A DNA stretch of 64,000 nucleotides from Vanessa cardui (GCF_905220365.1 NC_061137.1:11054001-11118000), one strand, 5' to 3'; counted from the stretch's first letter, positions 12,785 to 24,415 are shown. Translations and numbers: made by a program. Notes: generated by a model from the letters alone, not told the origin.

Positions 12785-12956
12785 TGCCTTTCATCGTATG
12801 AGCGCGCGCCTCGGTCAGTACGCGGCAGGTGACTGAGGGAGCAGGAGGCTTCTCAGCGAGTGGGCGATGGGCGATAGGCGACTAGGCCGGCGTGTGCAGT
12901 TCGCAAGTAGGTAGCGATGTCGCGGTATGCCAGAGAAAAGTTAGAAAACAATCATT
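12785..12956. promoter_or_regulatory. GC/CpG-rich island, promoter-like
   Basis: About 170 bases with many CpGs (GAGCGCGCGCCTCGG, CGATGGGCGATAGGCGACTA, GGCCGGCGTGTGC) stand out sharply from AT-rich flanks. A TCAGT, the arthropod initiator motif, lies at 12815-12819 on the plus strand. It directly borders the minus-strand donor at 12962. Compact GC islands in such genomes usually mark promoters, first exons or enhancers. Direction is undecided. Confidence 0.4.
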
Positions 12957-12962
12957 GCTTAC

Positions 12963-13026
12963 CTTACCGGGCTCCGATCTTTAAATTTTATTGACATTGT
13001 TGATTGAATGTTAATTCAGTAATTAC
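12963..13026 (-). CDS. Candidate first coding exon of a small minus-strand gene
   Basis: On the minus strand GTTTCTTTGTTTACAG gives a good 3' splice site (AG at 13028-13027). A 29-base leader follows, then ATG at 12997-12995 in the context TCAACAATGTC. Eleven codons (M-S-I-K-F-K-D-R-S-P-V) plus AG end at 12963, followed by GTAAGC, a good donor. Both splice sites and the start context agree, and the phase matches the candidate exon at 11152. The product family is unknown. A CpG-rich island follows immediately in the intron. The upstream leader exon was not found. Confidence 0.35.
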
Positions 13027-13866
13027 CTGTAAACAAAGAAACGCTTTAGTACAATTGTAACGATCTAAGGTTTTTATTACGTTGATTATCCTACTTAATG
13101 TAATCCGTGCTAAGTACACTTAGGTGTGAAATTTCAGTAAAAACGAAACAAAGCCTGATGACTTAGACGTTTCAAAAGACTGTTGAAATCGAGAAGTGTC
13201 TGATGCTCATTGTTTTGGTTTAGCATGGGATTGAAAAATATCCCATAACGCAGACATTTAGCACAACCTTTCCAGCATAATAAGAACCTCAAACCACATT
13301 TAAAACTTACACAACTAAAACGTTTAAAGACCAAAAGTTTTCTGTTCTAATTTGCAGCTAAAGTCAGAATAATTAACAAAGATAAAAAATATTGCGGTAT
13401 ACAAAATATTTCTATATTTATATCAAATTAACTATTACGTTATTTTAAAATTTTTCCTGAATATTTCGACGCTCAATTAATTAACATTAAGGGATAGTAC
13501 ACTAAGGAGTACGATGTAATAAGAAAAACAATATTTAAATTAGGTACACAAAATCTTACCGCGTGTAACTTTGTTTATTTTGGGATATAAACAGATAAAA
13601 TGACTTTCAATCAAGATAAGCGCGATTCAGACATCATATACCGTGATAACGTTCACGGCCAATGCTCTGCGTAACATCGGAAGTTTCTTCAATGTTCTTT
13701 TTGTTGCTGTTTAATTAAATGCTCTTTAATTTTTTTTGTAAGCAAATATTGTAACTCCTTGCTTGAACTACCTATTGAACTTTAACGATACGGAGCTGAA
13801 CTAAATTGGTAAAAAATAGTATTTTTTATAACATTACCTAATCATCTTGTCTTCACACGGGTATTA
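13027..13866. other. AT-rich DNA without recognisable gene
   Basis: A 66-codon minus frame (13134-13334) is cysteine-containing but has no donor and no family match. Otherwise nothing recognised. Confidence 0.45.
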
Positions 13867-14118
13867 TACAGGCTATTTGCAAGCCCAACTCTACGCGATA
13901 TATACCACCAACTCATCAAATATTCTACCATTAAACAGCAACACTTGGTATTGTAGTGTTACGATTTAAGAGTAAGTAAGCAAAGTAACATAACATTTAA
14001 GTGGTGAGGAATGCGCAATGCAAGATATGCTTAATATTTCATACAGCTGTCTAAGACGATGGTTACCACTTACCATCAGGTAGACCAGTTGCTTGCCTAT
14101 CCATTCATAAAAAAAGTT
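13867..14118 (+). mobile_element. A-tailed dispersed repeat (family C), diverged
   Basis: Retains GCTATTTGCAAGCCC near the start, a TACCACTTACCATCAGGTAG segment and a CATAAAAAAAG tail, in the same order as 26776-27070. Confidence 0.6.
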
Positions 14119-14463
14119 TACATTATATAATGCTCGCTCATCCAGCCATTGAAAAACGTTTACTAATGTTAAATCCAAAACGATATTAGGATATTCCAAC
14201 TCAACGGAGTTTCAACAAATCTGATCAAAGGTTTCGGAATGCATAGGGAACGATAAACAATCATTATTATTTATACAGAAGATTAGTTGTATAACGAAAT
14301 ACATGTTTAGTATTAATTCTTTTATACATGTTAAAATGTTAATTATTGCGTCTGCTAGTCACAACAATTAGTATAACATTATTATGTAAAGATAGAACAA
14401 TTTTTCTACTGACTGAGATATGTCAGTGGTTGGAAAAATTGTAACGTTATGTTATAGTAATTG
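14119..14463. other. AT-rich DNA without recognisable gene
   Basis: Nothing recognised. Confidence 0.45.
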
Positions 14464-14795
14464 TTACACGCGGCTTCGCTCGCCTTTTAGGCGCCAGAAT
14501 ACCCACTAAAAACTAGCGGTACTTTCCCGAGGCGTCATGGGATTAAAATATAATGCCTAACACCAGATTTTCAACTCATTGTCGAAGTTTAGGAATCTGT
14601 ACCCCGAGAATCATCAAGAAATTGGGGGACGTCACGCCCGCAGTAGTAAGCGCAAGCGATCCCATGACGCCTCGGGAAAGTACTATATAGCATATATCCT
14701 TCCTTAGAGTTTAAAATTGCTTCATACCAAATTGAATCAAAGTCGATTCTGTGGATTCGAAATGAAAGAGCAACAGACAAACTGACAAAGGAATT
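14464..14795 (-). mobile_element. CTAG-family element carrying a 25-bp perfect inverted repeat
   Basis: The left end (CACGCGGCTTCGCTCGCCTT) and right end (TTGCTTCATACCAAATTGA, GAAAGAGCAACAGACA) match the inverted form of family G. Inside, 14519-14543 and 14659-14683 are exact inverted copies (arm starts GTACTTTCCCGAGG) around 115 bases. The arms are CpG-containing and far more GC-rich than the flanks. A 63-codon frame across it is incidental. Confidence 0.6.
14519..14683. repeat. Perfect 25-bp inverted repeat
   Basis: Arms 14519-14543 and 14659-14683 are exact reverse complements; the spacer is 14544-14658. The sequence can form a long cruciform or RNA hairpin. No clear target duplication flanks the arms, so it may be a structure of the host element rather than an inserted MITE. 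Confidence 0.8.
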
Positions 14796-16150
14796 TTACG
14801 TTAGATATTTGATCAAATTTATTTATTAATTCTTTAAATATAACATTGTTATAATATCAACCAATCACGGGCACAGAATCAGCGGGCTATTTATATCTAG
14901 AGAATAAAATATTTTATAAATATTATTTGGGTTTGAGTTCGATCATTACTTTTTATTATTCTGTCGATCGTTTTAGCAGAAGTTGCACCTGACACGGTAC
15001 CGAGGTGTCAGGGAGCCTACACAATATACGAAACGAATAATATACATCGTGAAAGTGTAAAGTTTATATATAAATTTATAATAAGTCATATGATGACAAA
15101 GGGAAACATTTTTTTATTCTTTTTAACTTTATATATAAAAAGATAACAATAATATTTTCCGTCCTGATGTTGCTACGACATTGTGCAACCAAATCAATGG
15201 TATTATTGTATTCGAAATACAAACACTTCTTTTACATTGTTATATGTATACACATTCGTAAATAATCAAAGCGATGAATGCAAATATAAATATACAAAAT
15301 ATTTTAAAAAAGCCTTGGGGTATTTTAAATGTTAAGTCTACCTTCGGAATTATATCATGTACGACTCCAAGAGTTTTAAGCAAAAAATATTTAAATAATA
15401 ATATGACAGTCATTACATTATTTTTTTAAATAATAATTCTTAGTCTTAGAGATCTTGTGAATAATTATTTTAAAAAAGGATGATTGTTTACAATAAAAAA
15501 AGCATTCTTGTCACTATTCCACGCGGTCAAGATTTATACAGTAATCAGTTTTAGTTCATATTTGTATATATTTCAGGATTTAATGTTATTAATTCTTATG
15601 TTCATAAAATTTTATAATTTCAGTAACTGATTATCAAATAAAATTAAGACATTTGTAAGTGATCCCTTAGATTTATATGTATATTACCTACAGTAACACA
15701 TCTACAGTGTAACACTGCTTCATAACGTCTACTTCATAGTAAACAGTTTTCTTTTCTTTCGTACAAAACAACAATAGCCATCACTAATTTTCAAATATAA
15801 ATATCAAAAAAGTGTTTACTTTGTTTTGTTTTACTTATTGCATTTACAGTTCTTTTTTTAATTTAATTAATTGCAGAATTTTGGTTATGTACAATTTTAT
15901 TTAAATTTAATATGTCAATCACGTAACGGTACATACTTATTATAAATAATAATTATATAAAATTGATAAACGTTACATATTATTATTATTTTTTTAATTT
16001 AAAAACACAAAATAAAAGTTCATAAATCTCTTTAATACCTTTACTTTAATGAACCAACAAGAAGCTCATGAGCCCATATTTGACGAATATTTGACCTGAG
16101 ACTGAACTTATAACTATTGACATTGAACAAGCACTGTCACCACAGACTTA
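14796..16150. other. AT-rich DNA without recognisable gene
   Basis: The only structure noticed is an 8-bp stem (CCTGACAC/GTGTCAGG, 14988-15012) around GGTACCGAG in a short GC-richer patch. Confidence 0.5.
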
Positions 16151-16498
16151 TAGTACGACACAACTTAGATGTCGCATCGGCAAAATTCGTAAAACCGATC
16201 ACATCCGAATCAAGTACGCTATCCCAAATTATCAATATCTATTTCTCATGCGAATATGGTCTTTGTACAAATGTAATAACTTGTAATATCATATGACCTA
16301 ATTTATTCGTCAATTTGACGCGTCGATTTACATGCACTTGCTTTCTCTGACGCTGAATCTATAGCGACGAATAGCGTCGAATAGCGTGGAATAGGGCGCG
16401 ATAGGGAGCTATTTCTAATGGTTGTGTAAATCGACAGTAATCGGTTTTATTTTCATTCCATTGTATTTTCCGATGCTACATCTAATTGTGTCGTACTA
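16151..16498. mobile_element. MITE with TA target site (family J), copy 1
   Basis: The left end TAGTACGACACAACTTAGAT and the right end (reverse complement TAGTACGACACAATTAGATG) form terminal inverted repeats of roughly 30 bp, flanked by TA on both sides (16149-16150 and 16499-16500). This fits a Tc1/mariner-type non-autonomous element. Inside are a nested inverted pair GTCGATTTACA/TGTAAATCGAC (16322-16332, 16425-16435) and five 10-bp repeats of ATAGCGTCGA type (16361-16410). A second copy lies at 35773-36063. No transposase is encoded. Confidence 0.85.
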
Positions 16499-17004
16499 TA
16501 CCTATTTAACAATACTGGGTTAATATTTGTTTGACATATAATGAACATGGCAACTAGTCTGTTTGAACGGCCTTTTTTTCCAACAACAATGATACAATCA
16601 AAACATCGCATCTCAACTATTTCAAAACGAAACATTTAAGATCAGACTTCATTACGATTCACGTCGAGTGGCAACCGTTTTGCAATGGAAATAAATAACT
16701 TCATTAGGCTCGATTTCTAGATTAATTTAATTAATTGTTATTGTGTTGCCTTGCTATTGTTTTGCTTGTATGAACTTGATGATTTATATTTGAATACGAT
16801 TTGAATAATTCGTGTTTTGTTTATATAAACCGAGATGGTCATTAATAAACAGCGGTTGGAATATTTTACAAGTTACTAGTGGCCTATTGGGTCTAAGCAT
16901 TATAATAACAAAGGATCGTCGTGTTTATTTCTCACTGGTGTGATCGTAGTATAACAGTGGACTTCAATCTTATGTTCACTTCACTTTGTTTAGGAACTGT
17001 TTAC
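16499..17004. other. AT-rich DNA without recognisable gene
   Basis: Nothing recognised. Confidence 0.45.
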
Positions 17005-17252
17005 TTGGTAGGCTTTGTGCAAGCCCATAGGTAGTTACCACCCACTCAGACGTTCTACCGCCAAACAAAACTACTCAGTATTGTTTTGTTCCGGTTTGAA
17101 GGGACATAACATCTTAGTACCCAAGGTTAGTGGTGCATTGGCGATGCAAGGAATGGGTTATATTTCTTACAGCGCCATTGTCTATGAGCGGTGGTGACCA
17201 CTTAACTTCAGGTGAACCATATGCTTGTTCCCGAGCAAATGCCATAAAAAAT
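17005..17252 (+). mobile_element. A-tailed dispersed repeat (family C)
   Basis: Starts CTTGGTAGGCTTTGTGCAAG and ends CCATAAAAAATA. Relative to 26776-27070, an internal piece of about 35 bases (the GAGCGAGCCAGTGTAACT part) is missing. Confidence 0.75.
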
Positions 17253-17723
17253 AACTGTATGCGATCGTATTTTCTTTAGTAATCATACAAACTTCGTACG
17301 ACTATCAAAATAAAGTGTATTTTATTTAACGAAAAATATTGTGATCTAGAAATCTAACTGTTTTTAAATATATTTGAAAACAAAAGAGGAAAGATTCACA
17401 GTTGTAAGTTGTAACTTTATTAATATTGTCACAGAAATCTAACAAATCTAAAAATCACACAAGGTTTACGACAGCCTCGATATTAAACACACCTTGACAT
17501 GAATGATAAGACAGATTAAATGGTTTCTCAGTAACTGGGTGATCTGCAGATGAAACGCAAATAACAGTTCAATATCGCTATGAAGTCAGCAAAGTGTAAC
17601 GCTACCAGGCTTCGCAATTTGCTGCTTTACTGATTTTGCAGCACTTACTGTAAATATACATAAAGCTCTTTGAAGAAAATTACATTGAGACTATAGTAGT
17701 TTGATTATTAAAAATATATACAT
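17253..17723. other. AT-rich DNA without recognisable gene
   Basis: Nothing recognised. Confidence 0.45.
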
Positions 17724-17850
17724 AACTAGTTTTTACCCAGGCTTTGCCTGCTTTCGGATTAAGCCAAAAGGACATCCAGACTATAAACTATCTCTTTCAT
17801 TGAAATTACATTCAAATCCTTTCAGCCGTTTTAATATTAAAACCCTAATT
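17724..17850 (-). mobile_element. CTAG-ended element fragment
   Basis: Begins on plus with ACTAGTTTTTACCCAGGCTT (the inverted 3' end of the CTAG group) and continues with AACTATCTCTTTCATTGAA and TTTCAGCCGTTTTAATATT. Confidence 0.55.
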
Positions 17851-17887
17851 CTATTCGATATTTAATAAACAAGTAAGTAAAAGTAAC

Positions 17888-18180
17888 ATCCTGTAAATTT
17901 CCCACTGCTGGAATAATGCCTCCTCTTCCATTAAGGAGAGGGTTTGGAACATATTCCACCACGCTGTTCCAATGCGGGTTGGTGGAATGCACATGTGGCA
18001 GAATTTCGATGAAATTAAACACGTACAAGATTCCTCACGATGTTTTCCTTCACCGCCGAGCACGAGATGAATTGTAAACACAATTAAGCACATATGTATA
18101 TATCATGGTGTTTGCCTGGGTTTGAACCCGCAATCATCGGTTAAGATGCACGCGTTCTAACCACTGGGCCATCTCAGCTC
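17888..18180 (-). mobile_element. tRNA-derived SINE (family A), near full length
   Basis: On plus it runs from CCTGTAAATTTCCCACTGCT through CCACGCTGTTCCAATGCGGG and CACGATGTTTTCCTTCACCG to the inverted tRNA-like head (GGTTTGAACCCGCAATCATC, CACGCGTTCTAACCACTGGG, CCATCTCAGCTC). Internal pol III A- and B-box-like sequences are preserved. Confidence 0.85.
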
Positions 18181-18796
18181 TTCATTTAAAAAACAATAAC
18201 GTCAAATTTGAAATAAGAACAACCGCAAAAAAGTGGTAGCATAGTTGACAATTATAAATCAATTGATTTAATTCTGGTTAGCATAAAATACAAGTTTAAA
18301 GTCAACACTTACATTACAAACGAAATACTTTCACCGATAAAACGATACCGATAGCATCGACGTTTTAATCGTTTTACGAACACCTGTTCGAGCGGCCATT
18401 GTTGGAACATGTTTTCTTAGAAACCATAACAAAAACCTGAAACCGCAAAGGTTGCCTAGACAGCGAGTTGATTGTATAAAAGTAAAACTTTTCACATTCT
18501 TCGCTATCTCTTATGGTTTTCGGGTCAAAGACATTTCACGGCTTGCGATTTCGTACCGAGGGTGGTAGAGTTCATGACCTTGATTTGAGGTTAGTACAAA
18601 AAAAATGCCGAGACTATTTCGTAAAGAATTAACTCTCTATGAATCCACGACTGTAATACATTATTGCTGATTGGAATTGGAATAGAATGATTAAAGAAAT
18701 TTAAGGAAACAAAAAAAAAGAAATTTCAAAATTATACGGTTTTTCTGTTCAAATATTTCATTTTATCAATACGTTGAAACGTAAAAGGAACAGCCT
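18181..18796. other. AT-rich DNA without recognisable gene
   Basis: Nothing recognised. Confidence 0.45.
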
Positions 18797-18860
18797 TAAC
18801 AAGCCCCAATGCTGGGCAAATTCCACCGCGCTGCTCCAAATCGACTCGGAGGATACCCTG
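18797..18860 (-). mobile_element. Short SINE-like fragment
   Basis: GCCCCAATGCTGGGCAAATT joined to CCACCGCGCTGCTCCAAATC looks like the family A 3' region with an internal deletion. Confidence 0.4.
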
Positions 18861-18904
18861 AATGGAAGATGTAGCTGATATTCATTGAATAAGACAAATG
18901 CATA

Positions 18905-19214
18905 CAACAAACAACAACAACAACAACAGCAGCCTTTAAATTCCCACTGCTGGGCCAAAGGCCTCCTCTCCCATTGAGGAGAAGGTTTGGAACATATTCC
19001 ACCACGCTGTTCCAATGCGGGTTGGTGTAATTCACATGTGGCAGAATTTCTATGAAATTTGTCACATGCAGGTTTCCTCACGATGTTTTCCTTCACCGCC
19101 GAGCACGAGATGAATTATAAAGACAAATTAAGCACATGAATCAGCGGTGCTTGCCTGGGTTTGAACCCGCAATCATCGGTTAAGATGCACGCGTTCTAAC
19201 CACTGGGCCATCTC
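18905..19214 (-). mobile_element. Complete family A SINE with perfect 12-bp target duplication
   Basis: The element runs on plus from an (ACA)n tail (reverse of the TGT-rich 3' tail) to the inverted tRNA-like head ending CCATCTC. It is bracketed by exact copies of GACAAATGCATA at 18893-18904 and 19215-19226. The duplication shows a target-primed insertion and defines the element as about 310 bp. It is among the youngest-looking repeats in the window. Confidence 0.9.
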
Positions 19215-19226
19215 GACAAATGCATA

Positions 19227-20112
19227 TTTCACCAATAATAAGTTCTAGTATTATCTATTGCTCTATTATTGTTTTTAAAAACCATGGTGTTCAAATACCT
19301 CATAAGTTCATAAGAAATTCTAAGATACTAACACTGCCAACCAGACTTGATAATTGTATATTTGATGATAATAGCTATACCGCTTTATCTTTTCGAAAAA
19401 AGATCCATTATATCAACATAATGAAGAAAAAAAAACACCGACACAATCCCTTTTACCCTTGATTTCATTTGACAAGGGCAAATGAGCTACTTATGGTAAT
19501 TTTTAAATGCACTTTACATGTTCCAAATTATATATTACAATATACTTAACGCATACATTCCACATTACGAGTACGTTGAAAACTACTTAAAGACCAATAA
19601 TTGATATTGCAATTATTTCTAATAACGTACCAACATAAATGTGATGGAAAGGGCTTGTACAATCAGATGACTGTGTTTATGTATAAAGTCTTATGATGCC
19701 TGAGCTCTTACTTTATCAAAATCAGTCGCGCTATTTAGAACAACTGAAATCCTGTGTAAATGAAGTTGCTTGTAAAATAATTTTGAGTCACGTTCAGTTA
19801 TGACATAAAATTAAATTATTATATTTCGATTTTGATTCTTAGATATAATTGGACCCGGTGGGTGGTACTGTTTACAACATCACATTTTATTTTATTTTCT
19901 GTATAAGTACATACAATAATTTATATTTATTATTGTTATCTAAAATAATCTAAGTTTCTACTCGGTCTAGCTGTTTTCGAGATTAGCCGGAACACACAGG
20001 GAGATAAAAACTACTGTAAGTTTCATATGTTGTCAAATACTAATAGTCACTTCAATTTTATACATCGATATCATTACCGGGTTCTAGCGGCGATTTGATC
20101 ATACTATAATTT
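19227..20112. other. AT-rich DNA without recognisable gene
   Basis: An 80-codon plus frame (19220-19462) starts inside the SINE and is unsupported. Nothing else recognised. Confidence 0.45.
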
Positions 20113-20235
20113 TTTTTTTTTCGTGAACAAGACCTTCGTAGGTAATGTCGAAATATCGAGCTCCAACGTATAAAAATAAAAAACATGGTAAATATCCCGT
20201 AACTAATAACTGTAATACTATAAAATTATACATAA
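20113..20235. repeat. Dispersed repeat family Q, copy 1
   Basis: CGTGAACAAGACCTTCGTAG, AATGTCGAAATATCGAGCTC and AAAAACATGGTAAATATCCC recur in the same order at 63298-63400. The minus reading preserves a short peptide-like stretch (G-A-R-Y-F-D-I-x-Y-E-x-L-V-H-E) in both copies, which could simply reflect nucleotide conservation. Possibly a fragment of a larger retroelement. Confidence 0.65.
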
Positions 20236-22240
20236 AAATTGAGCATGCAAATTTGTTTACATAACATGTATCTTTACGTAAAATCTTAAAAAAAAATAAC
20301 ATCCTTAGAAGTTTCGCAATAATTCCGTCCGCCGTAAACAATGGCGTTCTTCAAACTCCATGAGCATAGTTTCGACAGAGTCACTATGGTCATACAGAGT
20401 GAATGCGACTTATTACATTATAGAACTACTGGAAGCGTTATAATAAGAAACGTACGTTATTATTGAAAGTAACATTAAAGGAAATCATACTTCCTTATTT
20501 ATCAAGTTTCCCGTTACCTGTACCGATTTTGATAATCACCTCAACTTGTTAATTCACTATTTCGTTGTCATTCCGCAACAGATTAAAACCCTGCGATAAT
20601 AATGTACAACGATTATTTGATTTAATAACTTTAGTGATCGCTCATTGGTGGAAATTCGACGGCCAAACATTGCTATTTCAAATCTTATATACTTTGATTC
20701 GAATGATAGAAAAAAGTGGAAATCATTTCATACTCCCTCCATATGGTGCTATTTTCATAGAAAGTTTTTTCAAAGCTATTTAAATAAAGTATAAATACTG
20801 TAAAAAATATAAAAATTATGACATATAGGTGAATTAATTTTATATTTATGTAACTCGAAGTTTTGGCAAAAAGTATAAAATTAAAAACATTTAATTAGAA
20901 TAAGTAAATGTATATTCACTTATGCGTATTACATAAAATAAAATTTTATGAAAAACTGTTATTACATAATCATATCTCGCGGGTAAAATCATAACATGTG
21001 ACATAAACAAACATTACAGGACATACTAACAAACATATCTCAACTGATAATTTGCAAGGAATATTTAAAAGTATTTACACGAAAAAAAAAAACATTTTGA
21101 ACAAAAAAAGTTTCTTTTTAATTCGAATAAAATTTTACCTTTGCTTATTAATAATTCAAAATTTAAAAAAAGACATCTGGACTCATCTAGTTATTGTATG
21201 CTTAAGAGGACAGACTGAGCGTGAAACCAACCTAACCTAATTGAATCCTATACGGATAGTGCTCTTGTTACCAGACATGCAACGCTACAGAGTAATGATT
21301 ACCTCGTTGCGGCATTTCAATTGAGAATATTCCTCATAATAATGCATTAGGTGTAATTGATTCCTTCAATCAGAATCGCATAGCATTAGTAGATTTCTAA
21401 AGAGCGTAACATGGCTTTTTCTGAAAGATTTTCGTTGACATATTTTAGCAGAGATCATAACGCACATTATAATTTCTTTTTTTTTATTTTACAATTCACT
21501 TATTCAAAAACATATCTTATTGTAAATAAAATCGAATGATTTCTATAAAAGAAGAAAAAATATTAAACTTTATTTATATAAATATTTTTAAAACGATCGA
21601 ATAATTTTAAGCCATAATTTTATTAGTCCTTTGTGTTTTGAAAAAAAAAATTCCATTCACCATCACTAGTATTAGACATATTAGAAGTAACATTATCAAT
21701 GAATATCAATCACAAGTAATAGATAAGGTTCCACATTAACATTTCCGCATCCATCTTTAGAATTTAGATTACAAGAACCCATTCTTATACCAAATATAAC
21801 AAGACATGTACATCGATCGTTTATACTAAAGCCGTGTTCTCAAATTATCGAGAACAAGTAAAAAAACGTGCCGAAGCGAGTATATTTACATGTTATAATA
21901 CGGTTTTAAGAGCTATTTAAGCGTGGGACCAAGAATAATTGGAAAATAATATCGGAGTCACGAAAACCATTATGGTCATTGGTCCCAACTCAATACTAAA
22001 CTTGTTTTTCTGGGAATGCCAATATACTCTCCGAACAACAGAGTTTTGGAAAATATTTATTCATATACATAAATAAACGGGATCATTGTATAGAGGTACC
22101 GTTATGTTAATTAAAAAATCTAAATGCATGGTTTAATTGTATAAGCCTAAGTGGAATTTACCTTGCTCGATCTCTTTCTGATTAGCCATAAAATATAAGT
22201 CAACAAGTTTAAGTAGGTCACGTGTGTGGAATAACATAGT
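20236..22240. other. AT-rich DNA without recognisable gene
   Basis: About 2 kb without a recognised repeat. Frames of 72 (20565-20783) and 62 codons (21052-21240) have no splice or family support. Confidence 0.5.
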
Positions 22241-22296
22241 ACTAAAAAAAAAATACAGACGAATTGATAACCTCCTCCTTTTGGAAGTCGGTTGAT
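22241..22296. repeat. Dispersed repeat family P, fragment
   Basis: AATACAGACGAATTGATAAC then CTCCTCCTTTTGGAAGTCGG. The same phrase is at 53866-53932, and its GACTTC end recurs in reverse orientation near 52074. I recall this phrase as common in insect genomes. Confidence 0.55.
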
Positions 22297-23011
22297 AAAG
22301 TAACAGCTAACACGACCGAGTTATTATAATTCGTAGTTCAACAAATCTTGAGAAGACACATTCCATTACAACGTTTAGCCATATTATAAGTACCGTATGT
22401 TGTATACTTTAAGGAAAAGCTGTTTATATATATTGCTTTTATTACTAAGCACAAATATTACATATACATGTATAGCAGTATTAGATAATATATAAAAATT
22501 TGGTCATTAATAATTTCTTCGCTCGCTTATAACTGGTTCGTACATTAAAATTCTATGTCATTGACATCACTTCCTAGTTTTTTAAATCAGACCATCTCTA
22601 GTTAATTGATTCGGATATCATATTTATAGATGGAAATATTTCATTTTAGAACCACAAGCATTTAGCTACAGGAAACCATTTTTTCATTCCTGCTACTCCT
22701 AAACTAATCATTTTTACTCTTTATCTTAGCCAACCCTAACCAGAACATCGTGCAAGAACGATCACGCAACATTGGCAAGCAGAGCAGCGCTTGAGCATCC
22801 AGGCCAGCTGTGCTTCTGTACAAAATCATTTCCTTTATCGCTTTGTTGAAAACCGACATATGGTGATAAGCTATTATGACGCGTGTATCCTTAAAATACT
22901 ATAATTTTTAAAATCAATATCGCTTATCGACTTTAACGATCCACGATCGTAATCTGCGGTGAGATTCGAATTTTCTTTCATAAAGAAATTGACCAGAATA
23001 TCATCAATATC
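22297..23011. other. AT-rich DNA without recognisable gene
   Basis: A slightly GC-richer patch at 22740-22810 has no feature I can name. Confidence 0.45.
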
Positions 23012-23249
23012 ACCTCCGTGGTCGAGTAATGTATACACCGGTTTTCATGGGTTACTCTGAGGACCCGTGTTCGATTCCTGGCCGAGTCGATGTAGAAAAT
23101 TCTTTAGTTTTCTATGTTGTCTTGGGTCTGGGTTTTTGTCGTTCCGTCGATGCTTCTGATTTTCCATAACACAAGTGCTTTAGCTACTTACATTGGGATC
23201 AGAGTAATGGACCTATGGGATGCTGTGTAATATTTATTTATTTATTAAT
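23012..23249 (+). mobile_element. tRNA-derived SINE (family B), full head
   Basis: The head ACCTCCGTGGTCGAGTAATG with the B-box-like GTGTTCGATTCCTGG (tRNA-like) is followed by the body (TTTCTATGTTGTCTTGGGTC, CATTGGGATCAGAGTAATGG) and a (TTTA)n tail. This is the reference copy for 8694-8852 and 50216-50420. Confidence 0.8.
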
Positions 23250-24142
23250 ACGGAAGATGCCACTCCATTTGTTGATCAGTTTTTGTAATCAATTTTCTAC
23301 TTCTATCACCCTTTTGAGATGAGATAAGAAGATATTTATCAATTTTAAATTGCTGTTTTAGTGACAAAATACATAATAATAAACTTTTAACTTATCTAAG
23401 ATTTAATAGATCTAAGACGTCTGTTAAGAAACTAATATTCCCTCTGTCTAAACCAATCCTATTATTAGTACGTTCTTTCGACTATAAAATGTTACTACTA
23501 ATAAAATCAAAAGGTTATTTAAATTATAGTTTTAGTAGAGACATTAAATACATAAATTCAACGTTTCGGAATGGAGATTGCACCAAAATAACTTATAATA
23601 ATATCACCCATTAATCTAATATAATTAGTGTAAGAACTAAAATTTCCATTTTAGTTCAATTTATTTACCCAAGCGAGCGGGCTTTCATCTATTATATTAA
23701 TAAAATTTGATAGTTCCAATAATAAAAATCAGAAACAAACTATCCTTACGACGCAACAGCTTTTAACAGTTAACGCATCTCATTCAAACCCACATACGTA
23801 ACGCTAAAGAACCAAACTGTTCACCCTTTTAAAATAGGAAATAAATTGCCAAACTTTCATTTAAACGAATGCGTTCGAGAAAAAAATATACATTTAAATT
23901 TGGAATCTCTCTTTCCTCGGCTTCCGCATTCTATATCTGGACCGTGTAAATAAGGAATGGATTTTTTCACAGCGGAGACAGATGTTACGACTCGTCGTGT
24001 AAACATGACACCATTAAATAAACCGTCGCTGTGGAGCACGAGACAATCAAACGTGTACGACTACTACAAAAGTACAGACAAGTTTAATACTAAGACATAT
24101 GAAATATGTTACTTAGAATGTGTTTTATCTTCCTTTTTAATC
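23250..24142. other. AT-rich DNA without recognisable gene
   Basis: Overlapping opposite frames of about 60 codons (23857-24145) cancel as evidence. Nothing recognised. Confidence 0.45.
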
Positions 24143-24415
24143 TGAGCCAAAATGGCCCAGTGGTTAAAACACGTGCATCTTAACCGATGATTGCGGGTTA
24201 AAACCCAGGCAAGGCCCACTGAGTATTCATGTGCTTAATTTGTTTTTATCTCGTACTCGTCGGTATAGGAAAACATTGTGAGGAAACCTGCATATGTCTA
24301 ATTTCATAGAAATTCTACCCCATGTGTTTCCACCAACCCGCATTGGAACGGCGTGATGGTATATGTTCCAAACCTTCTCAGCGGCAGTGGGAAATTAACA
24401 GACTGTTGTTTTTGT
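24143..24415 (+). mobile_element. tRNA-derived SINE (family A)
   Basis: Head AATGGCCCAGTGGTTAAAAC, then CATCTTAACCGATGATTGCG, CATTGTGAGGAAACCTGCAT, the CCAACCCGCATTGGAACGGC core and a GACTGTTGTTTTTGT tail. A small deletion removes part of the 3' GAGGCCTTAGCCCAG region. Confidence 0.85.

Noticed and set aside
18758..19096. 112- and 89-codon minus-strand frames
   Set aside because: They read through the family A SINE; the polyvaline/polycysteine runs are the (TGT)n tail.
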